From: JAFGUF01 sp040883315 | GTDB taxonomy: Bacteria > Bacillota > Clostridia > Christensenellales > UMGS416 | Length of the DNA stretch: 64,000 nt | Direction: 5' to 3' | Assembly (NCBI GenBank): GCA_040883315.1 | Contig: JBFLKU010000011.1 | Coordinates: 324,659-388,658, forward strand | Shown here: one piece after another, positions 55,149 to 63,903 of the stretch | Numbering within the stretch: the stretch's first letter is position 1 | Layout: every line of letters starts with the position of its first letter | Translations under genes and position numbers: made by a program | The notes under the pieces: model-generated | What the model saw: only the letters and a program-made list of their open reading frames with translations | Database searches by the model: none | What the model was told of the DNA's origin: nothing

Positions 55149-56075
55149 TTAAACATTGCTCATATGCTCGTTCAGGTAAGATCGTGCACTTTCTGCTGCA
55201 ATCGCTCCGTCCGCGCAGGCTGTCACTACTTGACGCAGCGGTGTGTTTCTGGCATCTCCTGCTGCGAAGACGCCGAGCACGTTTGTTGCCATGTGCACAT
55301 CGGTAATTATATATCCTGAATCGTCTAATTTGACATTATTTTTTATTGTATCAGTGTTGGGGATGATGCCTATTGCCACAAAAAAACCATCCACTTCATA
55401 TTTTTTTGTTTCACCTGTATTTTTGTTTCTAATGAGCATATCGGTCACTTTGTCCTGTCCGTCCACTTTTTCTACAACGCTATCCCATAGGATTTGTATT
55501 TTGGGATTGGACAATACTCGCTGTGCCTCTACATGAGCTGCACGCAGCTCGTCCCTTCTGTGAACCAAATAAACCTTTTTAGCTATCTTTGAAAGATATT
55601 GTGCCTCTTCGCAGGCTGTGTCGCCGCCGCCTATTACAGCTACAACTTTGTCCTTATAGAATGAGCCGTCGCATGTGGCACAGTAGGATACTCCCCTGCC
55701 CCTGTATTTATCTTCGCCGGGTATGCCCAAAAGCCTTGGTTGTGCACCAGTTGCCAAGATTACAGTGTATGCAGTGTATACACCGCCGGTAGTTGTAATC
55801 TTTTTAATAGGACCTGTCAGGTGATATTCCACAACTTCTTCGTTTATTATTTCTACGTTAAAGTTTCTGACCTGTGCATCCAGTGCCATACTGAAATCTA
55901 CGCCATTTACTGGCTCTGGAAATCCGGGATAGTTCTCTAGGCTGTCAGTAGTTGCTATCTGTCCGCCCGAAAACAGCTTTTCTATCAATAGTATATCCAG
56001 TCCTGCTCTAGCAGCATATATTGCAGCAGTTATCCCTGCAGGGCCACCGCCTATTATAATAATATCTTTTTCCAT
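55149..56075 (-). CDS. trxB: Thioredoxin reductase
   Basis: 308 residues from the ATG ending at 56075, which has AAAGGA upstream; 16 in-frame codons further upstream lack a ribosome binding site. FAD motif GGGPAGITAAIYAARAG, redox pair CATC (Cys132, Cys135), NADPH motif VIGGGDTACEEA, and the C-terminal FAD motif GVFAAGDARNTPLRQ. It keeps thioredoxin reduced. No thioredoxin gene is adjacent. It lies just upstream of scfA but is separated by a terminator and promoter. Confidence 0.96.
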   Translation of the reverse strand: MEKDIIIIGGGPAGITAAIYAARAGLDILLIEKLFSGGQIATTDSLENYPGFPEPVNGVDFSMALDAQVRNFNVEIINEEVVEYHLTGPIKKITTTGGVYTAYTVILATGAQPRLLGIPGEDKYRGRGVSYCATCDGSFYKDKVVAVIGGGDTACEEAQYLSKIAKKVYLVHRRDELRAAHVEAQRVLSNPKIQILWDSVVEKVDGQDKVTDMLIRNKNTGETKKYEVDGFFVAIGIIPNTDTIKNNVKLDDSGYIITDVHMATNVLGVFAAGDARNTPLRQVVTACADGAIAAESARSYLNEHMSNV

Positions 56076-56237
56076 ATTTATTCCTTTGCTTTTAATTATT
56101 CTGCTACTTACTATTATACACAATTTGTCAAATTTACTGTAGCAAAATCACATAAGAGTTTTAATTTCATAGTCAGGCTTAGACTATTTGAATACTTATT
56201 ATAATTCACCACAATTAATATTGACAGTAAATTATTT

Positions 56238-57038
56238 TTATTCTTTTATCATTGTTATTTCGCTGTCATCTGCGCTTGCTATGAATCCGAGAGAAGTATA
56301 TAAATGAATAGCGTTTATGTTTTCCTCATCTGCAGCCAGAAAAGCTTTCTTTGCACCTCTCTGCTTTCCATATACTAAGGCTTGCGATATTAATTTCCTG
56401 CCTATTCCTTGGTTTTGGTATTCGGGGCACACAGCCACTTCCTTTATCCATACAGTATGTCCGTTTTCGCTGCTATGCCCGTATAATCCCACACATAATA
56501 TTCCTGCAATTTCGTTGTTTGAGGTGCGATGCACAAGCACAGCGGTGTCTTTAGCATTTTCGTTTTCGCATAGCCATTCTTTTATCCATTCAGATGTTTG
56601 TCCTGTGAAGCCCCTGCTTTGGTCTCTGCATTCTTTTGTGATTGCTGATGCTATGTCTATTTCGGATGGTTCAAGAAAATCAAAAGGCAATTCACATTCT
56701 ATATTGAGTTTGTTCAAATCATTTATAAAATAGTCATGCCAGGCGTTTCTAATATGCATACCTGCGTTTTCAAAGGTGGTAATCCACTTCTTTGGAACGA
56801 ACGAGAAATAAAAAACCTGATCGCATTTTAATGAATTAATCAAAGTATCTGCATCGTTTGCCGCCCAAATATATTCATATGTTTTCGCTTCTCTATTAAG
56901 CCCTAGCAGAAGTATAATGCTATTATTATCTGCCAGCAATTCATAGCCTTCTACATCACCATATTCTATATATTCAAATGATGAATGCAAAAATGCTTTG
57001 GATTTGTTCTTTAGTCTTTCAAACTCAGATTTATTCAT
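56238..57038 (-). CDS. GNAT-family N-acetyltransferase with extra N-terminal domain
   Basis: 266 residues. The C-terminal GNAT domain (about 125-266) has VAVCPEYQNQGIGRKLISQAL and ENINAIHLYTSLGF. The N-terminal 120 residues look like a second, degenerate GNAT fold without a clear acetyl-CoA loop. The substrate is unknown. It stands alone between trxB and rpsI; about 160 bases upstream of trxB and downstream of this gene hold no clear element. Confidence 0.88.
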   Translation of the reverse strand: MNKSEFERLKNKSKAFLHSSFEYIEYGDVEGYELLADNNSIILLLGLNREAKTYEYIWAANDADTLINSLKCDQVFYFSFVPKKWITTFENAGMHIRNAWHDYFINDLNKLNIECELPFDFLEPSEIDIASAITKECRDQSRGFTGQTSEWIKEWLCENENAKDTAVLVHRTSNNEIAGILCVGLYGHSSENGHTVWIKEVAVCPEYQNQGIGRKLISQALVYGKQRGAKKAFLAADEENINAIHLYTSLGFIASADDSEITMIKE

Positions 57039-57097
57039 ATAATCTATTTCCGTTTATTATATTTGTAATTATAATTTTAGCATAAAAAGCTGCATAT

Positions 57098-57123
57098 AAA
57101 AAGCTCCCATAAAGGAAGCTTTT
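57098..57123 (-). terminator. Terminator of rplM-rpsI
   Basis: On the minus strand AAAAGCTTCC / GGGAGCTTTTT hairpin with T-run, 24 bases after the rpsI stop. Confidence 0.85.
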
Positions 57124-57146
57124 GTGTGAAAATTTATATTGCGATT

Positions 57147-57539
57147 TTAACGCTTTGAGAATTGTGGTGCACGACGAGCAGCTTTAAGACCATATTTCTT
57201 ACGCTCTTTCATACGTGGATCTCTTGTTAAGAAACCAGCTTTTTTAAGGGCAGCTCTTAGTTCTGGGTTTACATCCAGTAATGCTCTTGATATTCCGTGT
57301 CTGATAGCACCAGCTTGACCAGTATATCCGCCGCCGTTTACGTTAACTAAAACGTCATAGCTGCCTTCGGTTTTTGTCAATACTAAAGGTTGACGTACAA
57401 TCATCTTTAATGTTTCAAATCCGAAATACTCGTCCATATCTTGTTTGTTTATCGTAACTTTTCCACTACCAGGAACTAAGCGAACTCTAGCTACTGCTGA
57501 CTTACGTCTTCCTGTTCCCAAATATTGTGTTTGTGACAT
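57147..57539 (-). CDS. rpsI: 30S ribosomal protein S9
   Basis: 130 residues, normal length. It begins YLGTGRRKSAVARVRL, holds GGGYTGQAGAIRHGISRAL and ends in the basic RRAPQFSKR tail that contacts the P-site tRNA. Second gene of the rplM-rpsI operon. Confidence 0.98.
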   Translation of the reverse strand: MSQTQYLGTGRRKSAVARVRLVPGSGKVTINKQDMDEYFGFETLKMIVRQPLVLTKTEGSYDVLVNVNGGGYTGQAGAIRHGISRALLDVNPELRAALKKAGFLTRDPRMKERKKYGLKAARRAPQFSKR

Positions 57540-57573
57540 ATTATAGTAATTCCTTTCTTAAAGTATGATTGTA

Positions 57574-58008
57574 TTAAATCTTTATTTCGTAAACTTCTGG
57601 TTGCTGACCCTCATGCGTATGCTCGCTGCCTGCATATACACGCAGCTTTTTCAGCATTGCTTTGCCAAGACGATTCTTTGGCAGCATTCTTTGCACAGCT
57701 TTTGTCATAGCCAGTTCTGGCTTTTTCTCCATTATCACTTTGTATGGAGTTTCTTTAAGTCCACCAACATAGCCTGTGTGGTGGCGATACATTTTTTGCT
57801 CTAGCTTTTTGCCTGTCAATACAGCTTCTTTGCAGTTTATAACAATAACAAAGTCACCTGTATCCACATGTGTTGTGAATGTAGGCTTGTGCTTGCCGCG
57901 CAAAACATGAGCCACTTGTGATGCTACTCTTCCAAGTGGTTTACCTTTTGCATCTATAATATACCATTTGCGTTCAACATTCTGTGCATTAGCCATGAAT
58001 GTGCTCAT
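57574..58008 (-). CDS. rplM: 50S ribosomal protein L13
   Basis: 144 residues from MSTFMANAQNVERKWY. The ATG ending at 58008 has GGAGG nine bases upstream; 26 in-frame codons before it fall inside the leader RNA. Typical motifs are LGRVASQVA and the YRHTGYVGGLK-like YRHHTGYVGGLKE. It is an early assembly protein of the 50S subunit. It is co-transcribed with rpsI and preceded by a structured leader of about 95 bases. Confidence 0.97.
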   Translation of the reverse strand: MSTFMANAQNVERKWYIIDAKGKPLGRVASQVAHVLRGKHKPTFTTHVDTGDFVIVINCKEAVLTGKKLEQKMYRHHTGYVGGLKETPYKVIMEKKPELAMTKAVQRMLPKNRLGKAMLKKLRVYAGSEHTHEGQQPEVYEIKI

Positions 58009-58022
58009 AGATGGATACCTCC

Positions 58023-58078
58023 GTAATATTATTGCAAAATTCTGGTAGCCGGATTTGCTGTCCGGGCTATCTATTACT
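58023..58078 (-). promoter_or_regulatory. Leader RNA structure of rplM, candidate L13 autoregulatory leader
   Basis: On the minus strand an outer GTAATA / TATTAC stem encloses TAGCCCGGA / TCCGGCTA (one bulge, 58046-58069). The outer 3' arm directly abuts the GGAGG site of rplM, so folding can hide it. Firmicutes L13 leaders are known; agreement with their consensus was not checked. Confidence 0.6.
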
Positions 58079-58110
58079 CGGGGCAAGTGAGCATATAGTC
58101 AGCACTAGGT

Positions 58111-58139
58111 ATTTTACTATATCTTTATACCCCTGTCAA
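58111..58139 (-). promoter_or_regulatory. Promoter of rplM-rpsI
   Basis: On the minus strand TTGACA, a 17-base spacer and TAAAAT. Confidence 0.85.
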
Positions 58140-58199
58140 TAAAAAAATGCCATAAATTAGCTTTAAAACTGGCTGAACAGTGTGGTTTTATCCATTGGG

Positions 58200-59540
58200 T
58201 CAATATGTTGTATCGTCATTACCACCGGGTACCAAACGTAGTGGCTGTGATACTGTGACATCAATTCTTTTAGTAATAAGGTTCCAAGCAGAATTTAATG
58301 AGTATGTGATGTTTCCTGGATTGATTTTGGATATGAGTTCCGGATTGTCCAGCACCTGCCCCACCGGCAGAATGGAATAAGTCTTTGTGTTTGTCTCCCT
58401 TGAGTACTGAATATATGTCCAAATAGGAACATAGCTTGTAGAAAATATGCTAATTTCTCCCGTTGAATTATCTTTGCGTACAGTAACATATGCTATTGTG
58501 CCAGATAGATACTCCAGCTCGTTCATTTGGTTAGAGATAAAATTGCCAAGAGACCAATACACCAGACCCTGTCTTGTTTCGCCGTTCTCCGTTTCGACTT
58601 CTAATGTTTCAACGGTTTGCAGCACGTGAGGATGATGAGCTAGTATTATATCTGCTCCCAGCTTTATATATTCTTCTCCAAGTTTTCTTATAATAGCATT
58701 TGGCTTTGTCTCGTATTCATAGCCCCAATGCGGGCAAACAACTATCAGCTCTGCACCTGCATTTTTGCAATTGTTTATTTGGTCTGCTACATCAGCCAAA
58801 TCATCCGTATATATATACATATACTCTTTTTCCTGCTCGGAAAGATATACTTCTTGATCGTTTACAGAGCATGTGACGGACACAATACCCACTTTTATTC
58901 CCTTTACGTCTATAACTAGAGGAGTATTTTTGCTTTCCATGGATGCCCAAGCGCCTGTGTGGTATATTTCTTCTTCATCCAAGGCTTGTATAGTAGATAT
59001 CAACCCTTCCTGCTTTTTATCTAGGATATGGTTGTTGCCGTTTAACAGAACATCAAAGCCTGCCGCACTGAGTGAGGGCAATATCTCTTTTGGTGTGGCA
59101 AAGGAGGGATATCCTGCAGCCTGCGAATTATCCAAGGTGATAGTGGTTTCCAAATTTCCAATCATTAAGTCTGGATATTGAGTATATGGCTTAACAAACT
59201 GAAACCAATGGTCGAATGAATATGATTCATCACCATTCACTGTAAATTCCCAGTCATTTTCTGCTGCATTTTGTGCATCCATCAGCATTAGCTTGTGGCA
59301 CATAATATCCCCCACAGAGCCAATTACTATTTCCGTGTATTGATCGATGACCGGAGTAGGAGATGGAGAATTTGAATCAAATGTCTCTGCTGGTACTGAA
59401 AACGGAGTGCTGATACTGTCTATTTGTGTTGTTTCAGTTGGTAAAGAAAGCTCATTGTTTTTTGATTCGCTGCATGCGGAAAAAGAAAAAATAACTGCTA
59501 TAATACATATATATATAAATTTTTTAATGTGTTTCTTCAT
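58200..59540 (-). CDS. CapA-family lipoprotein (metallophosphatase fold)
   Basis: 446 residues. A lipoprotein signal ends in FSFSAC, followed by a Ser/Pro/Thr-rich linker to about residue 70. The CapA domain has VGSVGDIMCHKLM, GNLETTI, LNGNNHILDK, CPHWGYEYE and LAHHPHVLQ, so the metal-binding Asp, Asn and His set is complete. CapA-like proteins act in polyglutamate or cell-surface polymer work; without capBC genes here the polymer is unknown. It starts eight bases after a paralogous gene. Confidence 0.88.
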   Translation of the reverse strand: MKKHIKKFIYICIIAVIFSFSACSESKNNELSLPTETTQIDSISTPFSVPAETFDSNSPSPTPVIDQYTEIVIGSVGDIMCHKLMLMDAQNAAENDWEFTVNGDESYSFDHWFQFVKPYTQYPDLMIGNLETTITLDNSQAAGYPSFATPKEILPSLSAAGFDVLLNGNNHILDKKQEGLISTIQALDEEEIYHTGAWASMESKNTPLVIDVKGIKVGIVSVTCSVNDQEVYLSEQEKEYMYIYTDDLADVADQINNCKNAGAELIVVCPHWGYEYETKPNAIIRKLGEEYIKLGADIILAHHPHVLQTVETLEVETENGETRQGLVYWSLGNFISNQMNELEYLSGTIAYVTVRKDNSTGEISIFSTSYVPIWTYIQYSRETNTKTYSILPVGQVLDNPELISKINPGNITYSLNSAWNLITKRIDVTVSQPLRLVPGGNDDTTY

Positions 59541-59548
59541 AATTTATT

Positions 59549-60913
59549 TTAATTTTCGGTAGTTTTGCTCTCTTCTTTGGTAGGTATCTTCCCTAGTGGT
59601 GTAGCGTATTCTGTGCCTACTTGTTTGGTGGCCACATTCCATGCTCTTTCCAATGAATAAAAGTTTGATTTATTCAAAGGAAGTTCATTATATGGAGGGG
59701 CAGTGAAATCTATTTCATTGCCAGCTGGCAGAATGGCATATAGCCTAGGATTGAAATCGGTTCGGCGAAGCATCCATACAGGCAGATATTCTAGGCTTTC
59801 TATGGTTACCTCTCCTGTGTAATTATCTTTTTGTATATTAAGGTATAGTATTATTCCGGTCTCTCTCGCCTCTTTAGCAAAGTCAGAGGACAATGACACT
59901 TGATTGTGCATAAGATTTCCTATAGACCAGAAGCACAGACCTTCCGCTGGAGAACCATCCGGTGCGAATGTGGAAACAAGCTCTGATGCCTGCAGCACAT
60001 GAGGATGGTGAGCTATTACTATGTCTGCACCAAGGGAGATGTAATTGATACCATGGTTTCTGAATCCCTCTCTGGTGTACTGCTGATATTCGTCTCCCAT
60101 GTGTGGAGATACTATCACTATTTCGGCGCCATATTCTCTGCATAGGTCTATTTCTTTTTTTACTTGCTGCTCGTCTAGAAAGCACACCATGTAGTCCAGG
60201 ATATCTTGCGAGATATATGCCTCTCTTCCGTTTAACGAATATGTGACAGAAACTATGCCGATTTTTATTCCCTGTACATCAATTACCGTAGGCACTGCCC
60301 TTTCCTCTGCATTTCTCCATGCGCCTGTGTGCATTATGTCTGCAGAATCCAGCATATCCAAAGTGCGATATAGCCCCTCGGGGTATTTATCTGATGAGTG
60401 ATTGTTTGCGTTAAGCACCATATCGATGCCTGAGTATTTTAGGGCATCTACTATTTCATCCGGGAAATTGAAGGTTAGAGAAGGATAGGCAGAATATCCG
60501 GCAGACGCACCGGCAATGGGTGACTCCAGATTAGCCACCATAAAGTCTGCATAATCGAAGGCAGGCTTTATGTATTTGAATATGTTTTCGAATGTATAGT
60601 ACTTTTTGCCGTTGTCGTATCTCTTTGCACTCTCTAGTATCTGCTCATGCGCTATGATATCGCCGCCGAAGCCAACAACAATATTTGTGTATTGCGGCAT
60701 CGGCTCGGGAGCAGCAGTTGGTTCAGCTGTTATTTCTGCAGTTGGATTTGGGCTGCCGGTGGGAGCCTGTGATAATACCTCTGTTGGCGCGCTAGGAGGC
60801 TCTACGGCATTTTTTATAAAAATACTTTCCATATCAAAAATTGCCGGAATTGCAAACTGTACTATTAAAACAATAAATAAAATTATTGATATAATTATTA
60901 AAGCTTTCTTCAT
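59549..60913 (-). CDS. CapA-family membrane-anchored protein, paralog of 58200
   Basis: 454 residues. An N-terminal signal anchor (about 4-24, no lipobox Cys) is followed by a Pro/Thr/Glu-rich linker (about 40-70). The CapA domain shows VGFGGDIIAHEQI, ANLESPI, LNANNHSSD, SPHMGDEYQ and IAHHPHVLQA. Domain order equals that of the next gene, and the two clearly arose by duplication. It is the first gene of the pair and has a promoter with an operator-like palindrome. Confidence 0.88.
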   Translation of the reverse strand: MKKALIIISIILFIVLIVQFAIPAIFDMESIFIKNAVEPPSAPTEVLSQAPTGSPNPTAEITAEPTAAPEPMPQYTNIVVGFGGDIIAHEQILESAKRYDNGKKYYTFENIFKYIKPAFDYADFMVANLESPIAGASAGYSAYPSLTFNFPDEIVDALKYSGIDMVLNANNHSSDKYPEGLYRTLDMLDSADIMHTGAWRNAEERAVPTVIDVQGIKIGIVSVTYSLNGREAYISQDILDYMVCFLDEQQVKKEIDLCREYGAEIVIVSPHMGDEYQQYTREGFRNHGINYISLGADIVIAHHPHVLQASELVSTFAPDGSPAEGLCFWSIGNLMHNQVSLSSDFAKEARETGIILYLNIQKDNYTGEVTIESLEYLPVWMLRRTDFNPRLYAILPAGNEIDFTAPPYNELPLNKSNFYSLERAWNVATKQVGTEYATPLGKIPTKEESKTTEN

Positions 60914-60973
60914 TTTTCACCTGTTATAAATTCTATATAAATATTAAAAATCTCTATCTGTTTATTAATATAG

Positions 60974-61025
60974 CTGCTAACATTTAGCAGTAATATAATT
61001 ATACATGATTAAATGTATATATCAA
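60974..61025 (-). promoter_or_regulatory. Promoter and operator-like palindrome of the CapA pair
   Basis: On the minus strand TTGATA (61020-61025), a 16-base spacer and TATAAT (60998-61003). Perfect 7-base arms CTGCTAA-CAT-TTAGCAG at 60974-60990 cover the expected transcript start. Confidence 0.65.
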
Positions 61026-61033
61026 CCAGATAA

Positions 61034-61062
61034 TTGATGTAATACTTCTGTTAAGATATAGT
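61034..61062 (+). promoter_or_regulatory. Promoter of the helicase gene
   Basis: TTGATG, a 17-base spacer and TATAGT. The -10 box lies over a possible TTG start at 61062, which argues for the ATG at 61095. Confidence 0.55.
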
Positions 61063-61094
61063 TGCCAGCCGCTCTTTATGATATACTGTCTATT

Positions 61095-63440
61095 ATGAAA
61101 CTTCCACAGAAAAAAATATATAATGTTTCTGTTCATCAATTTGTAGATATGATATCAGTAGGAGGAGATTTGACTACTGGTGTAGTTTCTACGCAAAGAA
61201 TGCAGCAAGGCATACAAACCCATATAAAACGTCAGGAAGAGCAAAAGAAAATATCAGAATTTCCTCTTGAATATATGATTGAGGGAGTGAATGTGAAAAT
61301 CCGAATAAGAGGGAAGGCAGACATTGTAGACACAAGCGGCGAGATAGCGGCGATTGAGGAGATAAAAACATACTTTGGCAAAATCGAAAAGAAAAAATCG
61401 GTGAGTGATGAGCATCTAGCTCAATGCAAATGCTACTGTGCTATGTATGTGATAAAAAACAATATAGATGAGATTACGGCTAGAATAGCATATGTGGAAT
61501 ATGAAAGCAGCGAAACAAAGTTTTTTGAATACAACTATACAAAAGATGAGATATTAAACTGGTTCGATGAAAAGCTGGAGTATATTCTAAATATTTTTGA
61601 AAGCCGCCAAGAGCATATTAATAAAAGAGATTTATCTGCGAGAGAAATGAAATTTCCTTTTGGCAAATATAGAGCAGGACAAAAAGAGATGGCGACCTAT
61701 GTATATAAAGGCTGTAAAAACAGCACAATACAATTCATTCAGGCACCTACAGGCATCGGAAAAACTATGGGCACAATATATCCCGCTGTAAAGGCATTTG
61801 CATATGAAGGATACGAAAGAATATTTTACGCTACTGCAAAAAACACTATAAAGAAAATTGCAGAAGAAGCTATAAACGTTTTGAGAAATAAAGGACTTAT
61901 AATAAATAGTATCGCTTTAACAGCCAAAGAAACCTCATGTCCACAGAAGATATATAACTGCCATCCCAAAGTATGCTCCAGAGCAAGGGGATATTACGAC
62001 AGGCTGGGGCTGGCAATGGATTGCTTTGAAGAGAACAAGCATTACAATATTGAAGAGGTGCGAAAAATAGCAGATAAATTCAATATTTGCCCGTTTGAGC
62101 TTTCGTTAGATATATCTGTAGAAAGTGATATTATTATTTGCGACTATAATAATATATATGATCCTAGAGCAAAGCTGAAAAGATTTTTCGATGATGGCGG
62201 AGACTACGCAGCACTAATAGACGAGGCACATAACCTAGTAGGCAGAGCAAGAGAAATGTACTCCGGAGAGATAGACAAAAAAATGTATGATAATCTGGCT
62301 GCTAAAATGTCCAGAGTGCGTTCGAAGGGTGCAATAGCAGCTTTAGAGCATGCAGAAAGCATTTCACAATACCTAAATCAACAAATAAAAGACATGGATG
62401 AGGCTGATATTAATCATGAGATACTTGAGCAGCCACTAGATGTACTAAACAAAAGACTTGAGAAGTTTATCGAAGCGGCAGAGGCTGTTATGGATATGTC
62501 ATCGACTAGAGAATACACAAAAGATTTTTTGGACGTTTTCTACAATACAAAGGGATATTTGCTGACGTTAGCCAAAGCAGACGAAAACTACATTCATTAT
62601 ATAGTGCGAGAAGATGGAAACATACGAATAAAAATGTTCTGCATCGATCCTTCTCAAAGACTGCAGGACTGCCATAACAAATCCAGAGCTACTGTTCTGT
62701 TTTCTGCCAGCCTTACGCCGTTTAAATACTACACCAGACTTTTGCAGAAATCCCAAGACTGTGCTACCTACGAGCTGGCATCTCCTTTCTATAAAGATAA
62801 TTTGAAAGTGATTATAAATGCCAATTTACCTGTGGAGTATAAGTTTAGAGATAAGTTTATTAAAGAACTGGCAGAGAGCATCTATACATTTGTAAAAGCG
62901 AAAAAGGGGAAATATCTGATTTTCTTTCCTTCATATGGTTATATGGATAAGGTACATAAACTATTTATAGCTCTATACGATGATATTTTTGCACCTAAGC
63001 AGCAGAGGAACATGGACAGCCGAAACAGAGAAGCGTTTATTTCGCTTTTTAGCGATGATGCACACATGGCGGCATTCGCAGTGATGGGTGGAGTGTTCTC
63101 TGAAGGGATTGACTTGAAGGGAGAAAAGCTGATAGGTGCTGTGATAGTGGGGACTGGATTTCCCATGATTAGCCTAGAAAATAATTTTATAAGGGACTTC
63201 CACGACAGCAAGGAAGAAGAGGGGCTGGGATATGCATACATATATCCTGGATTCAATAAAGTTCTTCAGTCTGTTGGCAGAGTAATCAGATCGGAAGAGG
63301 ACAAGGGGGCAGTCCTTCTGATAGACAGAAGATTTGCGAGACAAGAATACCAAAACCTTATGCCAAGCTGGTGGAAGCCCTTGGAATACGCAGACGATAT
63401 AGATGACATCAAGAAAAGTATAGTATCTTTCTGGGAATAA
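61095..63440 (+). CDS. XPD/DinG-like ATP-dependent helicase with N-terminal PD-(D/E)XK nuclease domain
   Basis: About 781 residues from the ATG at 61095, which has no clear ribosome binding site. The N-terminus (about 60-150) has RGKADIVD, EEIKTY and HLAQCKCY, the Asp, Glu-x-Lys and Gln-x3-Tyr pattern of RecB-like nucleases. The helicase core has Walker A APTGIGKT, four Cys of an XPD-type Fe-S cluster (CPQKIYNCHPKVC and the later CPFE), the DEAH box and motif VI QSVGRVIRSEED. A role in DNA repair or removal of DNA structures is likely. Such fusions occur widely in Firmicutes. It is alone on its transcript. Confidence 0.88.
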   Translation: MKLPQKKIYNVSVHQFVDMISVGGDLTTGVVSTQRMQQGIQTHIKRQEEQKKISEFPLEYMIEGVNVKIRIRGKADIVDTSGEIAAIEEIKTYFGKIEKKKSVSDEHLAQCKCYCAMYVIKNNIDEITARIAYVEYESSETKFFEYNYTKDEILNWFDEKLEYILNIFESRQEHINKRDLSAREMKFPFGKYRAGQKEMATYVYKGCKNSTIQFIQAPTGIGKTMGTIYPAVKAFAYEGYERIFYATAKNTIKKIAEEAINVLRNKGLIINSIALTAKETSCPQKIYNCHPKVCSRARGYYDRLGLAMDCFEENKHYNIEEVRKIADKFNICPFELSLDISVESDIIICDYNNIYDPRAKLKRFFDDGGDYAALIDEAHNLVGRAREMYSGEIDKKMYDNLAAKMSRVRSKGAIAALEHAESISQYLNQQIKDMDEADINHEILEQPLDVLNKRLEKFIEAAEAVMDMSSTREYTKDFLDVFYNTKGYLLTLAKADENYIHYIVREDGNIRIKMFCIDPSQRLQDCHNKSRATVLFSASLTPFKYYTRLLQKSQDCATYELASPFYKDNLKVIINANLPVEYKFRDKFIKELAESIYTFVKAKKGKYLIFFPSYGYMDKVHKLFIALYDDIFAPKQQRNMDSRNREAFISLFSDDAHMAAFAVMGGVFSEGIDLKGEKLIGAVIVGTGFPMISLENNFIRDFHDSKEEEGLGYAYIYPGFNKVLQSVGRVIRSEEDKGAVLLIDRRFARQEYQNLMPSWWKPLEYADDIDDIKKSIVSFWE

Positions 63441-63446
63441 AGTGAA

Positions 63447-63471
63447 ATGGCTGTGCATTCAGCACAGCCAT
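63447..63471 (+). terminator. Hairpin after the helicase gene
   Basis: Perfect ATGGCTGTGC / GCACAGCCAT with a 5-base loop, six bases after the stop. No T-run follows on the plus strand. Confidence 0.65.
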
Positions 63472-63903
63472 CAGGAGCTTAAAATAAGAGATAAGCGTTT
63501 ATATTTTTATAAAGTCGAAAGATTAAACAAGATTTATTATATAGTCGCTTAATAAATCTGGCTCGATGTGCTTTATATATTACATATAATACTTATTAAA
63601 AGTCGGGTTTTCAATGTATATTGCACTAACAATACAATATCAAAGCCCAATCATTCTAATTGAGTCTTTATGTATACAATCAAATGAAAGTAAAAATAAA
63701 AAATATTAGATAAGCTTTTTCTTTTTTAAATAGAGATAAAAGCAATTTAGCTGAATAGACAAATGTCTTTTTTATACTACCATATATGGTATGTATTTTT
63801 TATAAAATACATAGATTTATAGATGTATTATTTAAAAGAATATATAGGTAAAAATAATGCTAATTTTTGATTAAAAAATATTAAATTTTTTTTGATTTTT
63901 ATG
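63472..63903. other. AT-rich spacer before the rRNA-type promoter
   Basis: No convincing gene. It holds a small terminator-like hairpin (AGAC / GTCT plus T-run, 63757-63774) and a perfect 14-base palindrome TACCATATATGGTA (63778-63791). Very AT-rich DNA just upstream of a strong promoter fits an UP-element region. Confidence 0.6.

Noticed and set aside
61062..61094. TTG start giving 11 extra residues to the helicase
   Set aside because: The TTG lies within the predicted -10 box, so it would not be transcribed from that promoter; the ATG at 61095 begins where family members begin.
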